Assembly (NCBI GenBank): GCA_038496445.1
Contig: JALMLS010000130.1
Coordinates: 62,001-126,000 of the forward strand
Direction: 5' to 3'
DNA length: 64,000 nucleotides
Origin: Trichosphaerium sp. ATCC 40318
Lineage: Eukaryota > Discosea > Flabellinia > Trichosidae
In this document: positions 22,892-33,774 of the stretch, one piece after another
Numbering within the stretch: the stretch's first letter is position 1
Layout: each line of letters opens with the position of its first letter
Translations under genes and position numbers: made by a program
The notes under the pieces: generated by a model
The model's input: only the letters and a program-made list of their open reading frames with translations
What the model was told of the DNA's origin: nothing
Databases searched by the model: none

Positions 22892-23881
22892 GGGAATTTA
22901 AACCTTTTCTCTCTATATGGTGTATCCCTTTGTAAAAATTTAAAGGGAGGGTAAATCCTTTATTATTGTGTTTCGTTTTTTTATAAAGTCATGCTATGCA
23001 TTTCTTTATTTAACTTGGAACACTTTATATTTACCCCTCTTTAAACGCTTGTGTACTGATTATTTGTAAATACCAAGATAAAACGTGTTTGTTTGAGCAA
23101 GTTTATTTAGTACTTGTTTGTTCTGTTGGAGTGTCATGATTTGTTGATTATATGACCTTATTGTTTTTGTTCGATAGTTACTAATACATTTCGTATTTTT
23201 TTTTATCTTGAGCAAGAATGTAGTGTTGCTTGCTTTTGTTTCTTAGCACATGTTTGCACACGTGATTGATCGTTGGTTTATATTATTGTTGGAGGTGTTT
23301 GCTACGCGAAGGTAGCAACAAAGAAGGCGTAGTTCCTTTTTGTGCTATGTTTTTCGACATGAAAATATGACGTCACTATCGGTACAGACAACTAGAAGGA
23401 TAGAACGAAATGCTACAAGATGGAGGGCGCTATTGAAGTGTAACACTTGCTAATGGAGAGCAGTTGTGGACAGCATAATAAACTGTTTACAAGTTGTGAT
23501 CACCATTCGCGTTTCAGCTTAGATATCTACGCCGCTTCATAGCTACGAATAGCGGTTTATCTCCAGAATCTCCTTGTTGGTTTTTTTGGTTAATAACTGA
23601 CTTTCACTGTTCGTTGGGTTGTTTACGCACTTGGCGTATGGAATATTAGCTATAACAGTTGTTTGCGTGAGCAGAATATAAACGAACATTTTCTGGTCAA
23701 AAGCCAAAAAAAGTTGAGCACATTACCCAAATGTGACGAAAAAAATTTACATTCTCGTGGTTCTAATATCGTTTTTTACATGTCAAAATATACCATTGGG
23801 TCATTCCCAAAGTTTTCTCTATGTCTCCAAGTCATTTATGACTTAACTTCATTAATTTTTGTTTAACACAAGAGGGAAACG
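22892..23881. other. Intergenic region
   Basis: About 1 kb of AT-rich sequence between GSK3 and the PSI-domain gene. It is T-rich just downstream of GSK3, consistent with a 3' UTR. No protein, RNA gene or repeat was recognised. Confidence 0.5.
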
Positions 23882-26848
23882 ATGAAGCTCCTATTAATCC
23901 TTGCTGTGGTATTTGTCACTGCTTTATTGGCGTCTCCTGAAGGTACGACCATTATTTTGAGCCTCTTTAATTTTTATCACGTGATAACTGTCTTGTAATA
24001 AACTCATCACAACACGTAGATGATGACCCATGCTCAAAGTTCGCAACATGTCAACAATGTGTAGACCAGTACGCACCTGTTTTTCTCTTTTTTCTTCACT
24101 TTGTTTTTGAAAACATTTGAGAAAATTCTCCTCTCCATTCTCAGTGTTCTCTAAATAATACCCTAGGGCTTATTGCGGTACGCACGACTGCCACGTGCAA
24201 GCGATGGCACTGTTTTGAACTCCGTTTCCTTTCGAAGGAAGCAAAAAACCGTTGACGGACGCTTTTGGGTTTACTTACGCTCTACAGGTTGGTGCAGTAC
24301 CTACGTTGTCTACAACGATGGTTCAAGAGGAAAACAATGTGCTGGTTTCGACCCAGATCACCCTCACACAAGACCATGTACGTAAACGCAGTTGTCACGT
24401 TGTGAACAGACAATTTTCTAATATTGTAACTTTGGTTCCCGTTTAGAAAGTTCTAACGCTTTTTGTAGTTACATGCCACGGTCGTTACCAAACAACTGAG
24501 TGTACACCTGGATGGGTTTGCGATTAGTACGAGTTAATTTTTGGATCACGTGACTTGGGCTAACTTTTTTACAATAGTTCTAACTTGAAGTGCTTCGAAA
24601 CAGCTCCAGGTCAAGGTGACACCAAAGAAGTTTGCGAAGAGACTTGTGTCAAGCCACCACAGACTTATGTCTGTGACCAATCAAACCTCACATGTGTTGA
24701 AGCTTCACCAGGACACGGTGCTAGTCTACCAGTATGCCAACAAGGTTGTTTTGAAGGATATGCTTGCAATGCTACTTCTTTGACTTGTTTCAAGCAACGT
24801 ACGTTTTGTTTATAGCTCTCTTTTCGCTTGTGTTTATCCTATTTATTTAGTCGGTGGTGCTCCTCTTGCTGACTGTGAAAACAACTGTGGTAAAAAGAGT
24901 AACAACACTCCATCTGACTTGCTCGTACGTCTTTTCTACGAATTTCTAGCCAAACTTCGGAACTTTCTTTCTCACTTCTATGCCTAGGGTGTATGGCGTG
25001 GTCTTCAAGTAAACGGTAACTACCTCAAAGGAGAATGGCAAGCCAACTTTGGTGCTGACAGCCTTGAGCTAAGATTCCCTAAATCAGCAAAGATTCTGTA
25101 CGTTAATGTTTTTGGAGGAGACAACACGAACTCCAACCACTTTTGATCTTTTTTTTTATTGACTTTGTGGTCTTTTTTTAGACTCAAAGGTCAAGTTCAA
25201 CTCATCGAACGTCCAACAAGACAACTTTACATTACAATAAACGAAGGACCAGAAACATACAAAGATAAAGTATTGCGTGTCATTTACCAATACGTTTACG
25301 GCCCAGAAGTTCGTCTTGCTACACTTGCGATATCTGCACCTGATGGACCACTTCCATCAAGTTACGATGAAGCTATGACCACATCGGTGCGTTATTTTTT
25401 CCATTTTACTTTTTTCGAACTTGATAAACAAGAAATCACGTGATTTTTTTTCTTCTGGTGACTTGGAGTTAACGTTTTTTTGTGGTTAGGATATGACTGT
25501 CTTGGTAATGATGCAATGTCTTGACCCTACCAGATGTAAATTCAAGTTCGACGCAGCATTGGAAATGCTTTCTGCTGCTGACAAGAAACGTCTTGCTCTA
25601 CCTGAAGAACTTACTACTGTAAAACTTGATCAAAAAGAAAACCTCATGGCTGTCAACGATAGCTGCAGACCATTCTTAACATGCCCAGACTGTATCGCAC
25701 AGTACGAACACCATTGCTACAACAAACCGTTTTTTTTAACCAAGTTTTAAGGAAATTCTGCGGATGGTGTTCAACAAAGGTCGTATACAACGATTCTAGT
25801 ATCGGTGGTAACTGCGCAGGTTTCAACCCTGACAACTCCAAAGTACCTATAAAGCTAATAACAACTCATTTTTGTTTAACTCTTTAACTTCTAGAAACCA
25901 TTCGTCTGTAAGGGTACTTACTCCACCAACGAATGTCCAGCTGCACCAACAGCTCCTTCTGTACCTACAATGGCTCCACCTGTAGCACCAGTACCACCAG
26001 TACCATCTGCTCCAGTTACAAACGCACCAACATACGCTCCTTCAAAACCAAGACCAAGTTACAAATGTAACGCTACAACATACATGTGCTTTGAAGTAGG
26101 ACCAGGACAAGGTACCTTGCGTCCTTTAAACTCAAAAAACAGAGAATCGCTTTTACAGTTACAAAAAATTTTAATCGGCGATGCGTTTTGCGCACGTGCG
26201 CATCACAGTCATCAAAAGGTATTCGAACTTTTTTCTAAGCGATTGGTTAGGTTCTTCGAAAGAGGTTTGTGAACAAACTTGTCACCCTCCAAAGAACGTG
26301 ACACCAATTGCTTTAATTGGTAAATGGCGTGGTCTTGAAATCGACCAAGATTATCAAGAAGGAGAATGGACTGCAGTATTCAATAATGTTACTGTTGTAC
26401 TAACTCCACCAAACGGTGACGCGTAAGTTCTCTTAATTTGCTCCTACGACCTTTCATTATCTCTAACATCGTTTCAATAGTATCACTGGTCGCGTTGCTG
26501 GAGATTCATCTCAATTGTGGGTATACCTAGACGATGGAAGCATCCTTAGAGGTTCGAAAAAAAAACCCTTTCTACAATTTTTTTGCTTTTACGCCTTGGC
26601 GATAACGTCGCACAGTTTTCGTCACGTGATATATTTTTTAATGGAGTAAAATTATTCGTTGTGCTTATTGTATTCTTTTAGGTATCTGGCAAGTAGCTTA
26701 TGGTATCGAAACAAAGGACTTTGGATGGGCTATAGGTAAACTTAATGACAGGGCTCCGAAGAACTTTGCGGAAGCGATGAATACTGCTGGTATGGTTGAG
26801 TATGAATTTGTTTCATGCTTAAAGGACAACTGCTCCTTCAAAGCTTAG
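23882..26848 (+). CDS. Secreted protein with two PSI modules, Cys-rich linkers and two related beta-rich domains
   Basis: A signal peptide (MKLLLILAVVFVTALLA) is followed by a PSI-type knot: DPCSKFATCQQC, then GWCSTYVVYNDG with CAGFDPD. Short Cys-rich repeats come next, with CFETAPGQGDTKEVCEETC and VCDQSNLTCVEASPGHG. Then there is a beta-rich domain beginning LLGVWRGLQVNGNYLKGEWQ. The whole arrangement is repeated: second PSI knot SCRPFLTCPDC with GWCSTKVVYND and CAGFNPD, a Pro/Ala/Thr-rich linker (about 25920-26060), KCNATTYMCFEVGPGQG, EVCEQTC, and a second domain IGKWRGLEIDQDYQEGEW. The gene thus arose by internal duplication. It ends FVSCLKDNCSFKA. At least ten introns are present. It is probably an extracellular, disulphide-stabilised protein; the binding partner is unknown and the family was not named from memory. 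Confidence 0.7.
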
Positions 26849-27378
26849 ACATCTTGCTCGTACTTGTTATGACCATACAAGAAAAAAACAAACAAAACAA
26901 ACCGAACCTTAAAAAATAAACATTTGAACTGGTTTAAACAACGACTTCATTCTGCTTTCTTGCTATCACATAGCGACGTTTCAAAAAATTGTTTCTCCAA
27001 TCTAATAGACACGCGACTCGTAAATATATTAAAAGTTGATAGTGTCACGTGACATTTTTTTCACGAGATCGCAACGTTCATCCTTTTGGACTTGTACTTT
27101 TTTCCTCAAAAATGGGGGCAGTCGTTTCTTTTTTATCGATAATCTGGGCCAACTCTTGTGGCCATTTTGACAAAAGAAGTGTGTTCGGCCAAAGCAGAAG
27201 TCAGCTCTGAAAATAAAGTCAAACAAAATCTGTCGTCTTTTACTTTAAACGCAACTAGAATCTCCACAACAGAAGTCCACTTCTGCTGTTGTATATAGCG
27301 AATTATTTTAATAAACAACGTACGTTACTAAGAACAAGTGTCTAAACGGCCGTCTGATGTGTTTTGTTAAGCTTTTTG
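26849..27378. other. Intergenic region
   Basis: No confident gene. A hairpin-like palindrome lies at 27262-27288 ('acaacagaagt' facing 'acttctgctgttgt'). A minus-strand frame across 27130-27300 has an intron-like interruption but no ATG (see rejected items). Confidence 0.45.
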
Positions 27379-28542
27379 ATGTCTGGGTTACCTCTAAACG
27401 TACTGGATATGCCACCTGAGGTTATTTCAGAGGTATTTCAATACCTCGATAAGGGTAGATATCCTTTAGCCCAAACATGCTCCTACTTCTCAGATATTAT
27501 ACATAACATCGTTGGCTATACTAGAATAGAAATTAAACAAGAAAGCGACACTACAAAGATAGGAAAATACCCTGGAATAAAAGCGAATACTCTTGTAAGC
27601 GTAGCAAATAGCATAAAGCTTCCTAGCAGTTTCAAGAATCTAGTTGGTATCCGTAACCTAAACTTGTGGGATTCACCAATACGAGATGAACATATTGCGC
27701 AGCTAGCTGGGGTCCATACAATCGATCTTGGCGGTACTAGAGTAACTGATGTTGGACTTAAAGCTCTTGCAGGAGTACACACTATACATCTAACCAATTG
27801 CGTGGATATAACTGGTGAAGGTATAAAAGAGCTTGCAGGAGTACATATGTTATCTATAAATAGTCTAAACAAAGCACAAGCTCTAAATTCATTGAAAGGA
27901 TTACATACTATTGATTTTTCAAGCCATAAACAGTTTTGTTTATTTAGTTATGCAATAAGGGATGAACATCTTAAAGTAGTATCAGGATTGGGTGTTAAAG
28001 AAGTTAATCTTGATGGTGTATATAGTTTTACGGATGAAGGGTTAAAGCATTTATCAGGAGTACACAAAATAAACTTATCTCATACAAAAACAACAGATAA
28101 AGGTTTGAAGTATCTTGCTGGTGTTCACGTGATAATCATCCGAGATGTTCGTAATATAACAGACGAAGGTATAAAGCATATTTCTGGAGTACATACATTA
28201 GATATAGCCGGATGTAAAAAAGTTACAGATGAGGGATTAAGGTCGCTTAAGGGCGTTCATAACATTAACTTATCTCGGATTTGTAATATCACTGATCGTG
28301 GTGTTAAAGCGCTCGCTGGTGTTCATACCATTCATCTAGAGGGTACACGTGTTACTAATGAAGGTATACGTGCTATTGAAGGTGTTCATACAATAGATGT
28401 TACTGGATGTAGAGTAAGCGCTGAGGTTGTTGAGGGTCTTGCTGGTGTTTGTAAGATTGTAGGGTTGAATAAGTTTAAAAGACAAGAAACAAAATCCCAG
28501 TCTAATTCTCCATTTGCTAGGTATTTAGACAACAAATACTAA
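27379..28542 (+). CDS. Intronless F-box / leucine-rich-repeat protein of giant-virus type
   Basis: This is a single uninterrupted reading frame of 387 codons in a region where nearly every gene has introns. The N-terminus is F-box-like: LDMPPEVISEVFQYLDKG, then LAQTCSYFSDII. About eleven degenerate LRR units of about 23-25 residues follow. They are built around the unusual repeated core GVHTIDL / GVHTIHL, with TDEGLK..L between the cores (for example LAGVHTIDLGGTRVTDVGLK). This VHTI-cored LRR behind an F-box is typical of proteins encoded by large DNA viruses of amoebae and of their relics in protist genomes. Plausible role: substrate recognition for an SCF-type ubiquitin ligase. The start is the first in-frame ATG, at 27379. 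Confidence 0.75.
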   Translation: MSGLPLNVLDMPPEVISEVFQYLDKGRYPLAQTCSYFSDIIHNIVGYTRIEIKQESDTTKIGKYPGIKANTLVSVANSIKLPSSFKNLVGIRNLNLWDSPIRDEHIAQLAGVHTIDLGGTRVTDVGLKALAGVHTIHLTNCVDITGEGIKELAGVHMLSINSLNKAQALNSLKGLHTIDFSSHKQFCLFSYAIRDEHLKVVSGLGVKEVNLDGVYSFTDEGLKHLSGVHKINLSHTKTTDKGLKYLAGVHVIIIRDVRNITDEGIKHISGVHTLDIAGCKKVTDEGLRSLKGVHNINLSRICNITDRGVKALAGVHTIHLEGTRVTNEGIRAIEGVHTIDVTGCRVSAEVVEGLAGVCKIVGLNKFKRQETKSQSNSPFARYLDNKY

Positions 28543-28724
28543 TAAACTGCTGTTATTACAAATAGAAATAATGCACGTGATGTGCCAGATGTGGCATTGT
28601 TTAATCTCTAAGCAACAAAACATGCTGATTTGTTGTTGAAGCAAAAAAGGGAGAATGGTAACAGTATTCCTGCCATTGAACAAATCACAGTACAACTATC
28701 ACTTGCTATTTTTATTGTAATGAT

Positions 28725-31290
28725 TTATATATTTACGCTTTGTACTGTAGTAAGTTCTACGGCGCCTTTTGAGTTATTAGTACTTCCAGTGCCTTCACTA
28801 TTTTTCCCTTCTGGATTTGTTATTTCAGTAGTTGTCTTCTTACTTGAAGTAGCAACGCCTATTGCCTTCTTACCCAAAGAAATGCACTCTTTGTAGAACG
28901 GTTTTATGACTAAGGAGAAATGTCAGACAAGCTGGTCATAGCGTAAAGCTTTGTAAATGAGAAGAAGATGGGACTCACTAAGGCATCCAAGGAATAATAA
29001 AAATGATCTTGAGTATACATTGAAACTTCCCCATACTGAATGCCACCAAGGTGGAATAAACTCTAAGTCTATTGAAAAGGTTAGCAACACATAACTGAAA
29101 CGTCTGTGTATCATTACCGCATTGTCCAGGTGTTCTATGCTCGCATGCTATCCAAGCAGCAAATTGCTCATTTACTGTTTGTTCAGAGAATGTAAGACGT
29201 TTGAGTCCCAGGGATATAGGTACTAAAGTGGTGTATATAAAAAGTAACATCCAAAGAATGAGTATTGCTTGGCTTCTTGCAAATCTTTTTTTTGTTGTTG
29301 TGCGTGTTTTGCTTGAAAGTTTAGTGACCTTTCTGTATTCCTAGAAAAAACTTTGTGTTGGCAGTGCGTTTGGTAATTGTTTTTTTTGGTCAGGGATTTT
29401 CACATCATGAATATCACCTTTGGGAACAGTTCTTCCACAAATAAATAGGAAACTTGCAGCAACGTGATCATATAAAGTCAAAACCTCAAATGATCACGTG
29501 CTTTAAGTAATTATTTATCGTGGTTTTAAGGCTTTTTTTTTGAACTCAATGAAAAAGTTTGAAATCAACGTACTATAGCAATGAGTGTAGCAAAAATAAT
29601 TATCCCAATTACACCCAATACTGCAGGGACGATCATATCAACAGTCCATACAATAATAAGATCGTGTTCATTCCCACGCACTATGATAAACATCAATCTT
29701 TACATTTTTTTTGTTAAGTTGTTTAGGCGTACTTGTACAATGTGTTGACACTAGAACGTTTGATCCAAAGTTTTCCTTAGCTATGAACCATATATCCACT
29801 ATAGCAATACAAACCCATGGTACAATATAGCAAGCAGCTCTAGAGCATACAAGTTTAAATAACACAGTTTTTTGAAACGGATAAAACGACAAAAGAAGGG
29901 TACGTACTTCACATACATAGATGGCTGCTTCCCCTTAACAAATGTGTATGTCATACCAAAAACCCATGCAACAAAAGCATAATGGGACATTGATTGGAAG
30001 TGGTACATCCAAAATCCTAGTCCGGACGTATTAGTTGTACAAACTCAATTTGCACACAACCAACATCTAGAAGCAGTACCTTGAAATACGCAGAACCATG
30101 AGTCTTGTGGTCTGACGTATTCTTCGTCATTCAAACAAATCACTTTCTGTGGTGTAACAATAAAGCTACCAAGGTATCCAAGAATCGATAAAAACGTGTA
30201 CCTAATGTTTGTTAAGCAAGAAAGAAAACGCCGGCAGGTTTTTTTTTCAATTCCTTTTTTTTTTTAAAGACTCCCCTCCCCGTACCATAGAACAACTGAA
30301 TGCAATGAAAGTGGAAAGCCTTGCTTCAAAGAGACACGTGTAGATACTATAACAGTGAATAGTCCAAGAACAATCGAAGCAGGTGCAAAGACCCACATGA
30401 GCTAAAAAAAAAATTAGTTATCACGTGATAAATAAAAACAAAAGGAAAAAACCCCTTAGCGTACGATACGTTCTATCCTTGGTGAGCGAGGATCAACAAA
30501 TATCCTGGGACACCCAAGAGAACAAAGCGCGTCAAAGTCATCTTCATGGTCAACATTAAACGCTGTAGGGTGAGTACAGTCTGTTGGGAGAGTGCGTATA
30601 CGCGCATCATTGCAGTCAGGTAAAGGAGCGTAATCAGGAAAAGAAACTAATTACGAGAGGTTAGAAAACGCGATCGAATACTAGGTATAGCGGTAATATA
30701 TCGGAATACGTACAAGGACCAACTGTTGTGACGCTTGAGCAATTAGGTAATATAGCAGTGGCACCAACAACGTCAAAAAGGCATGTACTTAGATCTTGAC
30801 ATACATTTAAACACGTTGGCACTGGTATTGGAATGTTTCCTAGACATCTTTAAACAATATCCTTCTTTCGAATCACTTTATCAATCGTACCTGTACACTG
30901 TCTATAGACACTTTTACATAAAAGCTCTTTTAGTAGATGGCCACAACTAAAGAATTTCAGAAGAGCGAAAGAGTTATGTGATTAATTATTTCACGTTGGG
31001 GTTTCAGGTACCCACGTGCGCGGAATCAAAAAAAATTCATGGGGTATTTGATTAAAGCCATTGCCGTACTTTTTATCCACAAAAGAGACATCCGAAATAG
31101 AATCTCTAAATGTAAATTGATAAATACCATCTAGTACAGCTGTTGTTGTATTTGGTGGTAGTATAAAAGCATAAGTTTCATCAAAACCGCATAGGTTATT
31201 TGTTGTATTTGCTGTCACACAAATCTGTCCAGAGACTGTATATACCAGTGAGAATACTATAACTACGCACTTTATAGCACTACTTATCAT
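28725..31290 (-). CDS. Frizzled/Smoothened-like seven-membrane receptor
   Basis: A signal peptide (MISSAIKCVVIVFSLVYTVSG) precedes a Cys-rich ectodomain. It includes CGHLLKELLCKSVYRQC, CLGNIPIPVPTCLNVCQDL and FPDYAPLPDC, which follow the spacing of the Frizzled CRD (LLCxxxxPxC-like, then CxxxC, then PLPDC-like). The membrane part starts WVFAPASIVLGLFTVIVST. It contains LSLHCIQLFYG, FLSILGYLGSF, WFCVFQ, FWMYHFQSMSHYAFVAWVFG and YHGFVLL, the order seen in class F receptors of amoebae. A last exon encodes the cytoplasmic tail, rich in Ser/Thr and Lys and ending LTTVQSVNI. About nine introns are present. The KTxxxW Dishevelled motif was not seen. It is likely a plasma-membrane signalling receptor of the fsl/fsc type found in dictyostelids. 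Confidence 0.75.
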
Positions 31291-31374
31291 AACAGCTTTG
31301 TATGGAACAGAAACAGGACGACTTCCCCTGACGTGTAAAAAAACCGAAATTACAAATCAAGTTCTCTGAAAGCT

Positions 31375-31810
31375 ATATTATGTTAGCGTTCCACATGGGC
31401 TTAAACGCTTTATTTAACACTGTACACCAAGTGTTAAAAGTATGACAGTTTAAAATACACAATAAATTAGTTTCAAAAATGCCTGAGTTTTATTGCCTAG
31501 GCAATCAGAAATTTTTGGTTGAACACACTCTGGTGATGTCTAAACCTGGTTATACCACCAGTGCAAGGGATTCAGGCTCAAAGAAGGCTAGGGTGGTAAT
31601 GGGCAGAACAAGCTGTTCTCATGAATTGGTAAGTTGGTATAATCACCACATTCATTTACCTATTGTTTGTACTACATTGCCGGCTGAAGTGTATCAATAA
31701 TCTGAGTCAATTCCCCTCGGAAAGAATTTAAGAGATTCCTCGTTGTAAAATACAAAATGGGAGTATCAGCATGTACTCAGATATTTATTTTTGTTACAAT
31801 AATACCTTGT
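31375..31810 (+). repeat. Repeat A, right copy
   Basis: This is the inverted counterpart of 7786-8345. It contains TATTTAACACTGTA at about 31411-31424 and an open frame (31479-31700) with GYTTS, KKARVV, GRTSCSHELVSWYNHH and IHLPIVCTTLPAE, most of which is conserved in the left copy. The left copy's nested insert of about 100 bp is missing here. Confidence 0.75.
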
Positions 31811-32487
31811 TAGACCACATCCTCAATCAACCAACCTAAGACAACGAGACGATCTTTTAGGAGGAAAGGAACACATTTGCCCCTGACAGATAGTTTGAGC
31901 GCAGACTGAGCGTGTGGGATTTATTTACAAACACGATTGCAATGGCTAAAATTTGACTGTGCTGGTGATTTCTTTAAGTCTTACAAGTCATAGATGCTAA
32001 TCAATAACTGTTGCTTAACAAGGTACATCATGAAATACCACTCATCTGACATTTTAATCAAGGTTTAAAGTCAAACGACAGGATCTGTCACCTTTAGGAT
32101 AAAAGTCAAAACAAGAGGTTTGTAATTACGTTTTGATGGTTTCTATTCTGTTACCAATACTACCAAAGGCGTACTGTGGTGAGCAATTTGTTGGATGTGA
32201 ACATTGTGAAAATTCAGAGTCTGCTTGTTTAAGATACTCCGCTTACTTTGGTTGTGAAGTACACATTCCCCTTTTGGTTTAAAGGCTGTTGTTAACAAAA
32301 CTGTGGATGTCTTAAAAAATCACGTGAGAGACAAGAACAATCAACCAAGTTATAAAAGCAACCTAGATCTACGAGGTATCACTTTATCGGTGTATTTATC
32401 TTTCGATTCACCTTTACCGGGCGAACTCTGAATTCTCCGCTCTTTTGTTCAAAACATTCCTAAAACGCTAAACAACTGAAGCATCAC
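31811..32487. other. Intergenic region, possible remnant of a gene tail
   Basis: No complete gene. On the minus strand, 31823-31905 reads as a coherent frame (LKLSVRGKCVPFLLKD, then LGWLIEDVV and a stop) after an acceptor-like CTCAG. It may be the last exon of a decayed gene. Nothing else was recognised. Confidence 0.35.
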
Positions 32488-33519
32488 ATGTCCGTATCGC
32501 CTTTGACAGTATTTACGCTCCTTCTCGCACTGTTTTTGTCGCAACAAGCGCTTACGAATGTAAAACAGTTACTCCTGTTCAAAACTTCACGTTAGAAGCT
32601 TACCTTGGTAAATGGTACGTATAACGACAATTTTCCGCGTCGAAGGAACGTTTGTAAATTAAAACTACTTAAAGGTATGCACAAGAGCAAATGGTTGTCG
32701 AATACTTACCTGCAGATGAAAACTACTGCGTATCAGCAAACTATTCACTCGGAGACTCAGCAGGAAATGTCAATGTCTACAATTATGCTAATAAAGGCGG
32801 TGTACGACCCCGTAGTTCTTTGTTATCGCCAAGAAGAAGACTAATAGGTATTTTTAGATAAACGAAGACGCCCAAAAGGCTCATTTATGTGCTGTTGTCG
32901 ATAAGAAATTCTCCTCGAAACTTTCAGGTACTTTTTTTTTGTTTGCTCAATTATTGCATGTCTAGTCTTTCTTCTTGCCTTCTTACCAAGTTTAGTTGGT
33001 CTTTGTTGGTTACCAGAGTTTTTCTATGGACCATACTGGGTTGTAGCTGCAGGTAAAGAAGTGCAACACATTAGTTTTTTTTTACAGTTTCTGTGAATGC
33101 TATCCCAAAAAGAAAAACACCAAAAACTAAACATCACGATTGATTCTTTTTATAGGTCCAATCGAAAATGGTTTATACCAATGGGCTTTAATCGTTGGAG
33201 GTCAACCTTCCATCAATACATCCAACGGATTGTGTAAAACAGGTACTGAAATTACAATAAAAAACTGTGTACTTTTTAACTCTTTTTAACTTGGATCTAG
33301 GCGATGGTTACAATGAAAGTGGTCTCTGGATATTCTACAGGAAACCTAACGCACCATCCTCACTTGTATCTAAGATCAGAAGCATCGCTGAAGGAATGGT
33401 ACGTAGCTAGTTGGATAAGTTTTTTGTTTCTTCAATTATTCCAACTAATCCTTGTTTTGTAGGGTATTGACACAAGTGTTCTAACACCTATTGTACAAGA
33501 TAATTGTAAGTATGCCTGA
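32488..33519 (+). CDS. Lipocalin (Blc/apolipoprotein D-type)
   Basis: The lipocalin signature is clear: VTPVQNFTLEAYLGKWY (the GxW motif), QMVVEYLPADENYCVSANYS, VNVYNYANKG, FYGPYWVVAAG, NGLYQWALIVGG and GLWIFYRKPNAPSS, then a terminal helix ending in a cysteine. The order and spacing match bacterial Blc and apolipoprotein D, small barrels that bind lipids or other hydrophobic ligands. An ATG at 32488 gives a good signal peptide (MSVSPLTVFTLLLALFLSQQ). However, this frame is one step out of register with ECKTVTPVQNF, and no GT-AG intron lies between them. Either a small frameshift has occurred or the true start lies elsewhere. About five short introns follow. The gene lies between the right copies of repeats A and B. 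Confidence 0.8.
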
Positions 33520-33774
33520 GTGCAAAAACATCGTAAAATAAAAGCATTTGCTTTCAGAAAGGTAAATTCTTCTGTTGGCTTATCCTCATGTACCTGCGCA
33601 TTGTCCTCTTCGCAATTGTTTCCAGTAGTTTGGATTTACCACACTGTGTTTTTATCTTTAGTTTCGACAAAATCACACAAGATTGCTATGCCCCGAGACG
33701 AGTTCCCTTACTATCATCTTGATCGTTTTAACTAGGATCTAAAGATGAGGTTTACCGTTAACGGCTACAAGTAT

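Noticed and set aside
27029-27318. Minus-strand gene with an intron-like gap (27130-27300)
   Set aside because: An acceptor and donor can be placed, but no ATG lies upstream and the peptide has no recognisable features.
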